Shown here piece after piece: positions 33,447 through 45,819 of a DNA stretch of 64,000 nt. The position numbers were made by a program, and so were the translations under genes. The stretch is taken from NCBI GenBank assembly GCA_039519185.1, contig CM076849.1, positions 58,539,087 to 58,603,086 of the forward strand, written 5' to 3'. The notes beneath the pieces are model-generated. The model made no database searches, was not told the origin of the DNA, and worked only from the letters and a program-made list of their open reading frames with translations. How positions within the stretch are numbered: the stretch's first letter is position 1; the number at the start of each line of letters is the position of its first letter. Source of the stretch: Astragalus membranaceus. Taxonomy: Eukaryota; Streptophyta; Magnoliopsida; Fabales; Fabaceae.

Positions 33447-34410
33447 ATGGCTTCCTTTCGGATGAACGGGTCACACACCAGAAGCCGCAACTCTAGTTCC
33501 TTCGTTTCAAGTGGAAGACGTGTCCCTTCTAATGGATTTGAATGCCCATGTGTATCTAGGGATGTCAAAACGGGCGGCCCGGCCAGGCCCCGTTAACGCC
33601 TTCAGCCCGCTAAAAATAGGGTGGCCCGGCCCGACCCGTTAACGAACGCAGGCGCAATATTCATGCCCTGCCCGCGAAATGATGGGCAGGCGGGCCAGCG
33701 GGCTGGCCTGTCAATTTACACTGAATTTTAAAAAAAAAAGCTAACGAGCGGTTTGGCCCGCCACAGTGTTTAGCTCGCGGGCTGGCGGGCGAAGCGTGCC
33801 GAACAACGCGGGCAGGCGGGCAACAATACCTTAGCCCTGCCCGCCTTTTTTTGGTGGGCCAACGGGCCGGCCCGGCGGGCCAAGCCCATTTTGACATCCC
33901 TATGTGTATCCAAAGCTATTCTTCGCATCGTGAACAAAGATGGTCCTAACAAAGGCAAGAGATTTTGGGGTTGTAGGCATTTTGCGATAAGCTTGTGGGT
34001 TCTCACGTGGACTTTATGTTTCTGGGTTTTTTATAGTACGATTAGGTCCCTTAAGTTTCTCTTTAATTTTAAATTAGTCCTTTATGTTTTTTAACTTAAC
34101 ACTGTTTTGTCCTCTTGGATTTTGTAGGCTCCTGACATAGATTGTGGCTACAACTATTTTTTTTGTGTACTCATATTGGCTTGCTCTATATGTCCATGAT
34201 GTTGATGCTTATTGCTTAGAGTGTAGCAAAAAGGATGTAGAGTTAACAATGTTGAGGAGGACATTGATGACTATGAATGATGAAAAGAAATCAATGAAGA
34301 TGAAGCTGAAGATTGTTGTTATATGCTTGGTTTTAGGACTAACTTGTGCAATATTGTTCTTCAAACTTACCAAATTTAAAGCACATGGTGTAAAACTAGG
34401 CTTCAAGTGA
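33447..34410 (+). pseudogene. GRF zinc-finger membrane protein gene, interrupted by hAT and frameshifted
   Basis: Exon 1 starts at the ATG at 33447 (MASFRMNGSHTRSRNSSS, a Ser/Arg-rich head) and enters a GRF-type zinc finger: FECPC, then after the hAT insertion VSKAILRIVNKDGPNKGKRF and FWGC. The GRF finger binds single-stranded nucleic acid in better-known proteins. A TTGTAG acceptor at about 34127 opens exon 2, where a frameshift separates DCGYNYFF from CLECSKKDVELTMLRRTL, a coiled-coil stretch, and a single membrane segment VVICLVLGLTCAILFF near the C end (34320-34370). Small proteins with this architecture are common in legumes; their role is unknown to me. The insertion leaves stops in exon 1. 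Confidence 0.72.
33557..33902. mobile_element. hAT-type MITE inside the GRF gene (346 bp)
   Basis: Termini TAGGGATGTCAAAACGGGC and inverted GCCCATTTTGACATCCCTA, flanked by the exact 8-bp duplication TGTGTATC (33549-33556 and 33903-33910). Subterminal regions are full of GGCGGGC/GCCCGCC words. No transposase. Insertion plus duplication adds 354 bp, a multiple of three, so the frame of exon 1 is the same on both sides, but the insert itself contains stops. Confidence 0.93.
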
Positions 34411-34816
34411 TTATGTTCTTAGCTTTAGTTAGGTGTTGTCTATGCTTACTTTGTGTTTTGAAGTTTAGTTTGTTGTTTCTAATCAAAAGTTTAAAAGTCG
34501 TCTATGTAATGGTTGAATATTAAGTTTGGTTGTTGAATATTTAGTTTGATTTGTTGAATACTAAATTTGAATGCTGAAAATTAAGTACAAAAAACAATGG
34601 AAAAAAGATCCACAAATTAATTTCCCATTAATATTCCAAAAGGACCCATAAATTAACCACCAACTATTATTCTAACAAATGGCAAAAGATGTCAATCTGG
34701 CAATACCATCAACTATTGTTGCAAAAAGGGCAAATAATTGAACATTAAACATTGTTCCAAAATGGGCAGATAATTAACCCTAAATTTTAAACATAAACAT
34801 TGTTCCTAAATCCGAG
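34411..34816. other. AT-rich DNA, no gene seen
   Basis: Short direct repeats (TTGAATATTAAGTTTGGT; CAACTATTATT/CAACTATTGTT) but no coding signal. Confidence 0.4.
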
Positions 34817-35132
34817 GTGTGCTCCTTGTTGGTAGCTCCATTCTAATGGTACTTTTGGGAAGGGCTCGAGGGCTTATTATAGGCGCCAGATTAGCTGAGA
34901 TAGTTAGTTGCCTTCCTTTTCGTGTTGCTGCAAGGGGTTGTGTTGCTTTAGTGGGTTGCGTTGTTGCTGGGGTTTGTGTTGCTGCAGTGGGTTGTGTTGT
35001 TGCAGTGTGGTGTGATGGGGCAGGGGTATGTGTTGGAGCAATTGGGTGTGATGTAGCAGTGGGGTGTGATCGGGCAAGGGTATGTGTTGCTGCAGTTGGG
35101 TGCGATGTAGCAGTGGTATTTGAAGGAACATT

Positions 35133-37396
35133 TGTAACATCCCCTAATTAGCTAATGTAATTTATTTAAATTAGCAAGAAGTCACAATTAATTTATTAAG
35201 AAATGTTTGAAATAAATGATTTATTGTGTGTGCATGATTAATACATTATGCTAAGTAAGTTAGCTATGGGAAAATTGTTAAGTTAGAACTAGTTAAATGA
35301 GAACTAAGGAGAGGGGCAGAAGAGTCTTTCCCCACTCACTTGAACTCCTTCAGCTGATCCCACACCCCTCACACTTGACAACACTTTCATTTGCAAAATT
35401 ACAGAAAAAATAGAGTGAGAGGGAGAGAGTGAGGCCGCGAGGAAGAGAGAGAGCTTGGAGGGGAGAGTTGCCATGAAAACTTGATGCATGTTTCATCCAA
35501 CTTCACCATTCAAACACATTTCTTCTCCTCTACCTAGTGATATCAAATTCAGAACCAATATCCTCCTCTCCATCAAAACTCCATTTTCGCACATCACCAC
35601 CATTTTGAGAAAAAGAGGAATTTTCTGGCTTGCTTTGGGTTCCCAAAGTGCTCTAGGAGTTGCTGAAGGTGTTGCATGTTAGTTAGAGAGGAAGTTCAGT
35701 AGCTGAGATTTGAGTTTGGTTGCTGTTTCGAAGTTTGATCGGGTCCTAGACGAGTCTGTGACACTTTGAAGCAGTTAAGTTCACGAAATTCGGTGTTTGT
35801 GCGATTTTCATCGCAATCGGTGAGTTCTATAACTCGCTTAGGGATTGTTTTGAAAACTGAGTCATGATATTTTTGAACCGATAGTTACTGAAATTCGTTT
35901 CGCGAAATTGTCACAAAAACCGTTTTCTTAAAAATCCGTTATTTTACAAACTGATCGAATTGATTGAATTATTGATTGGTGATATGATTATATGTGATTT
36001 GTGTGCTGTTGTATGATGATTGTCTGGACTGAATTGTTGTTGTTAAGTTAGGATATTGATCGGAATGAGATTGGAATCGAAACGGAATGAAAATTTACAC
36101 GAAACAACAAGTTTTGGGCTACTGTCAATTACGCACGGATCGTGCCCTCTGGAGCACGGGTCGTGCGTAACCTACGCAAACCATGTTTTAAAAATTTAAG
36201 ACACGCACGGATTGTGCGCCTATGGAGCACGGATCGTGCATTATGTCCAGTTTCAAAATTACCAAGTGCGTAAGACACGCACGGGTCGTGCGCCCCAGGA
36301 GCACGAACCGTGCGTCGGCTTCTGTTACCCTCTTTGAAAAAACACCTTAGTCCATTCCAAATGATTCCAATTCCTTTCTAATCGATTCCCCATGGTTCCC
36401 GAATGATAGAAATGAGTTATTATCATGGAGTTAGGTATGTTTGAAAGAAATCTTATGAGTTATGAAATTCAAGAAAAACTGTACTTTAGTAAGACGCGAG
36501 TGTACACATGTTAAGTTACGCAAGTCAATACAAGATAAAAGATTGTGAATCAATACAAGTCAAGTTACTTTCCCTTGAGGAAAGGTAGATGGTATACATG
36601 TAATAATATGTGTATATCTAGGGTGACGACTCTAAGGATTAGCATACTAGGGGAGGGGAAGTCATGAGCCCCAAAACCTAGGCCCCATGATGTTTGCCCA
36701 CTAGTGATTAGTGGATTGGGTTCACCAAAAGCCGGAGAAATAACCATGCTAAGGTAGGCTTGAGGTGTTGTGCTAAGTTAAAGAAAAGATAAGACATGTT
36801 ATGTAGTCGCTTATTAGGGCTACATCAGGAAAGTAATTAATTTAACGAGTAGTCGCTTATTAGGGCTACAAGTTACATGAAGATAATATATGTCCACGTG
36901 GTTGCTTATGAGGGCCACGAGTTCAAAGATAAAGCTAATAAACCACTAGAGTTAGTAAGGGGTCTCGATAGGACTCACTGAGATAATGTTTATCTCACCC
37001 TTTATATATTGTGGTTTTTACAGAGAAGCAGGGGAAAGCAAAGGCAAAGAAGCACGGTTAGCCGGTGCGACTCATGGAGTCATGGGAGATTTGATTTCCA
37101 GTTTAGTCCTTGTATTTCCTTCTAGTTATGTTACCGATTGTATTACTTTCGCTGTATAAGTTGTAAAATCGTTTCCGCTACTTTATGTTTTGAGTACTGA
37201 ACACCAGGATTGTATAAGTCTTAAGTTATGAAACTTAAGCATTTTCAGGAAGTTAATGAGGTTCAGAGAACCATTTGATATTTATTATCGAAATTTTTAG
37301 TTCGTGTTCAATATTCATTAACAGAAAGTTACTCTGATGTATGCCATTTAGTGCATTTCGGTAATTCTACATGTTAGAAATTATCGGAGTGTTACA
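35133..37396 (+). mobile_element. Solo LTR 1 (2.26 kb), Ty3/gypsy-type
   Basis: It begins TGTAACATCCCCTAATTAG, ends CGGAGTGTTACA, and is flanked by the exact 5-bp duplication ACATT (35128-35132 and 37397-37401). No protein-coding domain, primer site or second LTR is inside, so it is a solo LTR left by LTR-LTR recombination. TGTAACA...TGTTACA ends and this length are usual for gypsy (probably chromovirus) LTRs. It lies inside the tail of the MULE transposase pseudogene, so it is younger than that gene. Confidence 0.9.
36131..36316. repeat. Palindromic word array in solo LTR 1 (CGCACGG..CGTGCG)
   Basis: Three near-palindromes built on ACGCACGGATCGTGC followed by GCACGGGTCGTGCGT lie at about 36131-36168, 36203-36240 and 36275-36315. 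Each is GC-rich in AT-rich surroundings. Confidence 0.8.
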
Positions 37397-37939
37397 ACAT
37401 TGGGGTGTGATTTCTTTGGCATTCCCTTCTTCTTTGTTTGTGAAGATTGTGTTGGGGCATTTGTTTGTGATATTGCAGTGGGTTATGTTGTTGCATTTGT
37501 GTGTGTTGCTGCAGTTATTTGATATGGGGGATTGGTTTTCTCTGATTAGGATGGTGCAGGTAGAGGACATGAGGCCTTGTTATGGCTTCTTTGTTTGCAT
37601 CTGCTACACTTGCTTGGTATGCCCTTTCTACTTACTACAAGTGTAGAGTCAGTCCTCTTCTCATTTGCATCTTTTCTCCTTGACTTCTTTAGTCTGCTTG
37701 GAGCTCCTCTTAATGGAGGTGGCAAGATGTCTGGGTATGGTGTTTCCTCCCACAAGTTTTGACCATTTATTGGGAAGATGATTGAACTGTAGCAGTTCAC
37801 GTAGGCCTCTTTTTTGCAATACTCAGGGATTAACTCTTCAGGATCTTGTTTTTTCTCATTAGTGCATATTACTGCATGACAACAAGGTATGACAATTAGC
37901 ATCCACCTCCTACATTAACAAAAGCCTTCATTCATGTTA

Positions 37940-38280
37940 ATAGTGTATTTGTCTCCACTTTGATTGACGTGCCTAACTTAATATATGTTATCACTAGCAG
38001 GTCTTGTAAAACAACAACATAGAAGCAAGCATATACAAAGTCAGACACCTAAACCAAAAACCATAAACCAGAAACAATAAACCAAAAACTAGAGACCATA
38101 AACAAGAAACAATATACCAGAAACCATAAGCCATAAACAATAAACTAGTATAAACTAGTAACACATAAACCGTAAATCATAGACCAGAAACAATAAACTG
38201 AAAACTAGAAACCATAAATCAGAAATTAGAAACACATAAATCTGAAAACATAAACCAGTAGCATATACACACCTGCAGAA
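37940..38280. repeat. Degenerate short tandem repeats (ACCATAAAC/CAGAAAC words)
   Basis: About 20 imperfect copies of a word like AAACCAGAAACAATAAACCA fill this AT-rich stretch. It sits between coding blocks of the MULE transposase, in the position of an intron. Confidence 0.6.
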
Positions 38281-39450
38281 CCAATGTCTAGAAACCTTCT
38301 TTTCCTTTTCCAACCTCTTCTTTATCTTGGGAAGCACTCATCCTGGATAAGCTTTAATTTTCCTCCTATTTGCTTCCCATCTATCCATTATATATCCCCT
38401 TATTTCCTCCAATATGGTGACAATTGTTTTTGCCTAGGACCAACAATCACTAGATTGAAGGTCTCAGACATGTTTACTAGCACTTCACATTTGGGGTTAC
38501 ACTTAAATCTTGACTTGCTCCAATATCTTGGTGGGATCTTCGATAAATCTTCGTAAGCTGGCTCATTTTCCTTCAAAAGCAGAAATAAAGGAAAATCATT
38601 AACTGTTGTTGTCTCAAAATTAGAAACAAAAATCAAGACTATAGTCTATTAGAAACAGAGACATCATACCTTTCTTATTTCCCTCATCTCCCTCTCTCAT
38701 TCTTGTGGATAAGTTGCCTTTGCAGCTCTCCACATCATTTCCTTTAGTTGTTTACTAGGACGTCTCTTCCTAAAGTTATTGTAAAGGTGCCTGACACAGA
38801 ATATCTAGTCCACACCAAGAAGAAGCTCTTCCATGGCAGGAAGCAAGCCCTAAAACAATGTTTTGTAAAGAAAAAGATATTTAAAAGACAAATTAGAATA
38901 TCAGAAAAAATTAGAGGACCAAATTGTTAAAAGGTTACATTTTGTTGATTAGATATAGATGTGAGTTCTTTGCACACTTGTGGGCCACCTAAGTCATTCA
39001 CCAATAGCTCAAAGAAACAAAGCTTATGAATCCTTTGTCTCCCCTTCAACAGTTGCCAATTCTATTGGGAGCATTTGCTCATTGAGATCCTTCCTACTGC
39101 TGCAAGTATTTGGCCCCCAAAATACCCCTTTAGAAAGCAACCATGAAGGCCAATAGTAGGCCTAAATCTCAAGAAACTTTGCTTGCAACCATGTAGACTC
39201 ATATAAATTCTTTTAAAACTAGGTAGCAGTGGCATATACTCAATTTCATCTACATTATCAGTAGGTTGCTGTTGCTCAGTGGACTTCATAGTGAGTTTAA
39301 TGGTGCTGTTTGGATTTGATTCTAGGAGTTCATGAGCATAATCATATAGTCTAGTATTTTGCTCTTTGCAAGGTTAGTTCTCTTAATTCACATTCTCTAT
39401 ACAATTTTGTTGATTTATTTTAGGGTTTATGACAATGATAATAGCTATAT

Positions 39451-39834
39451 ATGTCTCAGGATTTATGGATCCGAATATGTTTTATGTTGAATCTTCTCAT
39501 TTCATGTTTTAACTTTGAATACTGTTGCGATTGCAATGCCCTTGAAAAATTAGAGAGGCACTTTGAGACAATGAACTTTTCCTATGAATACAAGGAAGTT
39601 TTACCAATTTTCTTTAGCCTACCTCAAGATGGTGTGGGAGATCAACCGGAAGAGTATGCTTAGATATACGACATTGCAGTTCCCGTGTACGAAACTGTCA
39701 AGGTGGAAGATTTTGATAGAGCTGAAGAAGTTCCATGCGATCATGAGTTCCTTGAGCATGTGGAAAGAAACCTACAACGAAATATATTCAGCTCTTGCAT
39801 TTTGGAAAGCCCAAATTCACATTAGTAGAAGCAT
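39451..39834 (+). pseudogene. Reading-frame fragment of an unrecognised protein
   Basis: One frame stays open for about 125 codons except for a single TAG at 39661. It includes LEKLERHFETMNFSYEYKEV, PQDGVGDQPEEYA, then YDIAVPVYETVKVEDFDRAE, EVPCDHEFLEHVERNLQRN and a stop. The residue mix looks like real protein (charged, mixed hydrophobic), unlike the shadow frames around it, but I do not recognise a family. It could be a captured host exon next to the MULE. Confidence 0.35.
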
Positions 39835-39871
39835 CAATGGGCTGATTGGTGAACTATCACTAATGGTCTGA

Positions 39872-40796
39872 TTAGATAATGACTAAGTCCAATTTTTTCT
39901 ATTTTTTCCTATCCCTAATGAATTATCTCATTACTCCTACATTTCTATGTTTAGTGACTTTTTGTATTCTCCTAGCCTCTCTAGATGCTTCCTAGTAATG
40001 CTCTAAGTTATTAAAGTGGGTAGTGGGAATTCATTTTCATGTTTATGCATATTTTCTAGGTAATGTACACGCAGTTATCAATATACTTAGTAAATGCATG
40101 ATAGATAAATATTCTTGCACTTATCAATGTATATGGTAAATTCATGGTAGTGGGAATTTATTTCTTTTATTTGAAGGTTAGCCTATAAATAGGGAACTCA
40201 TGTAAACACGATTAGGTTTTGATATTTTGAAGATTAATAAAATTTGGAGTTTCTCTATTGTGAGAGATTTTCCTTTTTTTCTTGGGTTAAAGAACTTTAC
40301 AGTGTTGGTTCAATCGACAGTTTAACGAAAAGAACTTTAATAAACTTTGATTGGTGACCACTTAGGACCAATCAAAGTTTTATTGAGTAAGAAAAAGAGA
40401 TTTAACGAAGAGAAGGGGATGCCCATACTATGAAAATGCGGAAGCTCCTTTACAAACTACTCAACCTCTGAGAAAACGTAGCAATGATGCACAAGGTTCA
40501 TAATCAGGTATGAAAATTTTGCAAAACTTGCTTATTTCTATATAGATATGCATTCATGAATTGTCTTCAACAATAATTATATGTTTATAGGGACTATCGA
40601 ACATAAATTAATATTACAACTTATCAACATAGATTTTAAAAGAAAAGTAGTGGTTATCTATGAGTGAGATGACCAACAATGTAAATTGCTTGATTCACAT
40701 AAAGTGACCGGAGTTTCTTGAGTATTTCCGAAATCATTGTTTGATTTATTAGACAAGTGTCTAACAGTAAACTCATAGTTAAGATAAGTGTAAATT
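39872..40796. other. No gene seen; LTR-like promoter segment
   Basis: A TATA-like CTATAAATAGGG at about 40191 and a T-rich leader ending near 40270 resemble an LTR, but no ends or partner were found. A perfect hairpin with 14-bp arms (AAACTTTGATTGGT, 40342-40355, and its complement at 40367-40380, 11-bp loop) lies downstream. Confidence 0.35.
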
Positions 40797-41823
40797 TATA
40801 TTGTAACATCCTAAATTTTAGACGTCATAAAGTCTAGAATGTTAACCATTTTAATACAATCAGAGTTGAATCCCTGCTTAAGGATTTAAACATAATCTAA
40901 CTTAGACGGAATATACCATCTCTTTCGGTTCCATAAGGTAGAAGTACCAAAAGGAAAAACTTAATGACATCAATGAGAACAGATTCCATAAATCATTCAT
41001 ACAATCTAATGTTCATTTCCACAAGTACGGTTTACAAACTTACTAAACTTCGATTACAACAATCAAAAGTTAAAGTCTCAAAATAATATATGATACAAAA
41101 CTAGGGTAGACTAAGCAACATAAACTTGACCCCTAAGGATCCTTTAAGCTCTTGTAGCCCAGTTCAACAGCTACTTCATCAATATTTACTTGGTCTTGCC
41201 CTGCTCATCTGAAAAACACCACAACATATACAATGAGATACAATCTCAATGTGTTCTTTCGAGACCCCTGACCTTAAAACTCTCAATGTTTTTCTTATCT
41301 TTTCTCTTGTCTTAGCACAAACTGTGTAATCACTGCACGATTCCCACGAAGAACCCACCCGACAATAGCTATTGCCGATTCAACTTATTCTGGGCCTTGG
41401 CTTGGCATGGGGCTCATGACTTCCTTTCACCAAGTATGCTCTTAACTTGGGATTGTCATCCTCTTGGTATCTTATGAAATTACTTAGACTCTTAGGTTTT
41501 CCTCACTCGATACACATAGTATACAGTTCAAATTGTAAACCGTCAAGTCAAAATCTTATCATTTCATATTAAAACTTCATACAATAAAGATTACTTAGAC
41601 TTTTGGTTTTCTCACACGGTAAACGTATCATTAAACTTAATTTAAATACCGTATAACCAACGTTTCGTGTCTCATCATCAAACATACGACAAATTATCTC
41701 GTTATTTATTATAGAACATACATGTAAATGTCTCATTCATGATTGGAATACCTTAAGATGGGTTAAGGAAGGGATTGGAGGGGAGTTGGGGGGAAAAGTT
41801 GTTTTAAAGTAGGGTGACAGTCA

Positions 41824-41925
41824 GGACGCACGGTCCGGGCCTCCCAGGCGCACGGTCCAGGCTTCCTGATTGACTAACCACTTTGTCAATCAGTGGAGGC
41901 GCACGGACCGGGCCTCCTGTCCCAG
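41824..41925. repeat. Word array in solo LTR 2 (GCGCACGGTCCGGGCC)
   Basis: Three copies of CGCACGGTCC/CGCACGGACC followed by GGGCCTCC or AGGCTTCC lie around a TGATTGAC...GTCAATCA inverted pair. The position within the LTR corresponds to the array in solo LTR 1, but the word differs. Confidence 0.7.
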
Positions 41926-42771
41926 CCCCTCCTGTAGTTCATCAAAAACTTTGTTTTCTCATCAAATTGTGCTTCCCATTTGATACCAATTCAACCCAAA
42001 CTTATTCTCAACTTACAATGCAACATTATTACTCTTAAATTCAATCCAAAACATGTACAAAACAACAATTGCAACACCAATCAAACATGAATTGCTATCC
42101 CAATCAATTATTATTCAACAATAATCCACTCAACATGCAACTTACACATATAGCCACTTATTAATCAAACATAACAACTAACCACAAGCCATGCACATTA
42201 TTTAAGTTCAATAAAAACTCATTTCCTAGAACTCATTTCTCGGAGTGAAATCTTAGTTCGTCTACAATGTGGTTTCCGAAACTCTTGAAATCGACCCCTA
42301 AGCATGAACAAGACTCCCATTGCTCCAAAACTCGACTCCAACCCCTATCCCCACTTTTTTGATCCTTGAATTCAGAATGTAGCTTCTAGGGAACTCAATC
42401 TAAGCCATCACTTTTACATGCAACCCAAAATGCTCCTAGCTCTCGAACTACTCCCCAAAACTTCCAAGATTTCGAATTCCTTTGCTCGATACCCCCCCCC
42501 CCAAGAACAGCTTCTAAACCAACATGTAAGACTGGAAGTAGGCATTGGAGGCTCAAAAATTCACATGCAAACCGAAAGTGGTTCAAAGAATGATGATAAT
42601 AACAACATAGGAATTTGGCTTCCTCATCTCTCTCTAAATTTCGAAGACGATGATGATAGTCTGGTAGGAGAGGTGTTTTTACTAAGAATGGGGTTAGTTG
42701 TTTTGGTTCATGATGAAAGATTCATGGAGGGAAGAAGTTGGAGTAGCCCTCTCCTCTTCTCTTCTCTTCCC

Positions 42772-42835
42772 TTTTCTCTCTCTCTCTCTCTCTCTCTCCC
42801 CCCCCTCTCCCTCTCCCTCTCCCTCTCTCTCTCTC
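42772..42835. repeat. CT microsatellite
   Basis: Runs of CTCTCT and CCCTCT. The flanking plus-strand open frame with LSLSLSL is an artefact of this repeat. Confidence 0.9.
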
Positions 42836-43312
42836 AGTGCTCCCTTTCTCCCTCTCTAACTCTTTCTCTTTTCTCAATTTTCCAAAACTGATTTGTGGGT
42901 GTGTGTGTGTGTGTGTGTTGTGTTTTCAGCAAGTTTTAAGTGTGGGAGTGAGCAAATGTTTGGAGAGGAAAATACCTATTGTGCCCTTGCACTTTTCTCA
43001 AAATTTCTAATAACTCCCAATTTAAATCAACTAGTAAATAACTATTTACCCTCCAATTCACATACAATCATTTAATTATTCTCACTAAGTACAAATAAAT
43101 ATGCACACCATTGTCAAGTAAACGGTTTTCTACTTTAAATAATCAAAGATTATTTTGGGTGTTACATATATACAATTATATATTGTGTTCTCCTTCGGAG
43201 TCAGAATTAGGCATTTATCTTTGCAATCAACTATAGCACAAGAAAATGTAGAGAAACTAGGAGATGAAATCAACTTGTGAAATATAGGTTCATAAATATT
43301 TTTGCATTTGTA

Positions 43313-43629
43313 GTTATGTATTGGGTACTTTATATTGTATACCGATATAATGTATATTATAATAATTTCTGGCAATACACTTGTGGTTATATTGGGCTCA
43401 ACATTGTTTTCTTGCAATGTTCTCGTATTTATAATTGTGTCCGTACTTTTGATTATAATGTTGAAATCGAATTATGTATTGGGTACTTTATATTGTATAC
43501 CGATATAATGTATATTATAATAATTTCTAGCAATACACTTGTGGTTATATTGGGCTCAACATTTTTTTCTTGCATTGTTCTTGTATTTATAATTGTGTCA
43601 GTAATTTTGATTATAATGTTGAAATCGAA
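43313..43629. repeat. 158-bp tandem duplication
   Basis: Two adjacent copies (43313-43470 and 43471-43628) start TTATGTATTGGGTACTTTAT and end ATAATGTTGAAATCGAA, with about 6 differences. AT-rich, no gene. Confidence 0.9.
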
Positions 43630-45819
43630 AACTGAAAATAAGTATAATTGATATTTAAAAAAAAAACTTTTAACCCGGGTTTTCATTAATAATCGGATTT
43701 AAAACCTCTCCATTGCAAGTTGATTTAATTTTATGTCGGTTGTTCAAAGAGCCGGTGTGAAAAATCCAACTTACTACACTCATGGAAACAACACTGCTCT
43801 ATAACCGGTGTAGAAAGTCCAATTTAACTGGCGTTGTATCCATTTACTCTACTAGTGTACATATGGGGTTTCAATTTAAGATCATCCAAGTAAGGTTGTA
43901 ACATCCCGATTTTCGTGTGTTGTGGTTTCTTTAGTATGTGCTTGTTTTATGAATGATTTTATATTGATAAGATTAAATTATTTTAATTTATTGTGTGTTT
44001 GAATTATTAAAATTAGTTAAAATCACATTTAAATGTATTTTTATATGCTATTGGTAATATATGATTGTTATTATATATTTATTTTATTTTTTAAAAAATA
44101 TTAGTTTTTAAAGTAGAATTGATTTTTAAAAGTTATTTTGGGCTACGGAGTTGTTAATATGGTTGTAATGAAAATGGCGTTTAAAAATATTTTTAAACAG
44201 ATTTTTAAGTATTTTTAATGCTACACCTTCTTGTTTCATGCGCACACCCCTCCTGCTTACCAAATCCAGCCCAGCGCGTTGCCCAGCCCACGAGGGCGCG
44301 ATCCACGAATCCTGACCCGACCGGGAGCGACATTCTTCTTCCTTGAGCCTGAAATCGCAGAACCAAAAAAAAATGGCCTCTGATTCCGATTATGGCCTTA
44401 GTTTGACCGATTGTGGTGTCGTTTGCACACAAGAACCGCGTCTCAGTCACCAATTTTTTTGAGACCACAATGGAAGCTCGCCTTGTTCACGAATCCGACC
44501 CCTTCGCTGCTCCTTGATGCTGTTAAAACCACCATGCTCTACGAAGACTACGATTTGGGCTTCGTAAGGACAAACCAGAGGCTTTTGTTCACGAGTTTTG
44601 GTGACCCAGAATTCGTTCCCATTTCTTGATGCTTAGATTCACTGTAATTGAGTTGTCTTCCCACAAATCAATTCGTTTTTGTGATAAATCTGTTGGGGCT
44701 CCACCTTGACCTCATGTTACACGGTTTCTAGCCACTAATCTCGTTAGAAGCTTAACCCCCACGGGAAAGCCCCTCCATAATCTATTACGAGTTGATGCAC
44801 CTTGAGTTCTCAAACATTGTTCTATTGGAATTAAATCCGCACCGAGGAACTCGTGATTCGTCTTCACCTATCAAAATGTACTTCGATATCAGGTATGGGG
44901 AAGGAGTTTCTATTTTATATGGGGAATAAGGGATAAGACATAAGACTAGAATTGTGTTGATTATCTCTATTCATATTTTGTCTGTATTTATTTATCATAA
45001 TTTATTATTTATGTTAATTATTCAATTTGAATGATTGTAATTATTCCGGATGATTGTAATAATTTAAATGCCTGTAAAAAATTTGGATTTGGATAACGGT
45101 AATAATTTAAATGTCTGTAAATAATTTGGATAACTGTAATTATTTTGGATGGCTGTAATAATTTAAATGGTTGTGAATAGACATGGCAACGGGGCGGGGC
45201 GGGGTCGGTTTTTACTCTCCCCGTCCCCGACCCCGCCACACTACCCATTCCCCGACCCCGACCCCAAACCCGTCGGGGTTGAAATATGTATCCCCAACCC
45301 CGCCCCCGATGGGTTTCGGGTTTCCCCGCCCCGTCCCCGCCCCCGCTCCACAGTTGAGTAAAACCCAATTTTCATCCCGCGGGGAAAAACCCGACCCCAA
45401 ACCCGAAATAAACCCGCCACAATATTAAGTACCTGTTTGAAACAGAGATTAATTTCATATTGTCTGTTTCCAAATTGTTGAAACAAAATCATTAAAAACC
45501 CAAATTAAGTTAAGCTCCAAAGTTTTTGGTTACAAAATAAGCTCAAATGCTCAATTCTAATTTGTCACCATACAACCAAACCAAGTTCCAAATTATCGAA
45601 ACAACTAACATTACAAAATAGGGACTAACAAGTAAACTAGTGTTACAAATTAGCATCTTCAAAATGAAAATTATCACCAAAACATCTATCGATCATCTTC
45701 ATTCTTTAAAATGGGTTATAACAGAGCTTGCAAGTTCACCTGTATTTTGATAAAGACAACAAATGTTAAAATATAAACATTAAACCTTATAAAATTTGAA
45801 GCAAATAAAGTAAAGAATA

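Larger units (their letters stand above)
34817..39290 (-). pseudogene. MULE (MURA-like) transposase, broken and split by a solo LTR
   Basis: Minus-strand blocks, N to C: DDE core start with LPSFKRIYMSLHGC and TIGLHGCFLKGYFGGQILAA (39230-39090); FELLVNDLGG and HGRK stretches (39050-38800); WRAAKATYPQE, then AYEDLSKIPPRYWSKSRFKC and NMSETFNLVIVGPR (38740-38440); PKIKKRLEKEKKVSRHW (38330-38280); a possible intron with AT-rich tandem repeats; a SWIM finger end PCCHAV with CYSSIIFPINGQNLW and PPPLRGAPSRLKK (37900-37640); zinc knuckle CSRCKQRSHNKASC (about 37585); then, beyond the solo LTR at 35133-37396, a Thr/Gln-rich tail ending LPTRSTPRI at 34817. The order is that of plant Mutator-like transposases. 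Several frame changes and stops make it inactive. The element ends were not found. Confidence 0.85.
40802..43166 (-). mobile_element. Solo LTR 2 (2.37 kb), Ty3/gypsy-type
   Basis: Begins TGTAACATCCTAAATTTTAG and ends TTTGGGTGTTACA, with exact 5-bp duplications TATAT (40797-40801 and 43167-43171). It has no coding domains. The minus-strand orientation is inferred because GGGGTCTCGA and the TTTTTCAG...GAGCAGGG stretch match plus-strand features of solo LTR 1 in reverse. It carries a CT microsatellite (42772-42835), a GT run (42897-42920) and a short palindromic array (about 41824-41925). Confidence 0.88.

Noticed and set aside
36131..36316. CRISPR-like array
   Set aside because: Only three imperfect palindromic units with irregular spacing inside a plant solo LTR; no repeat-spacer structure.
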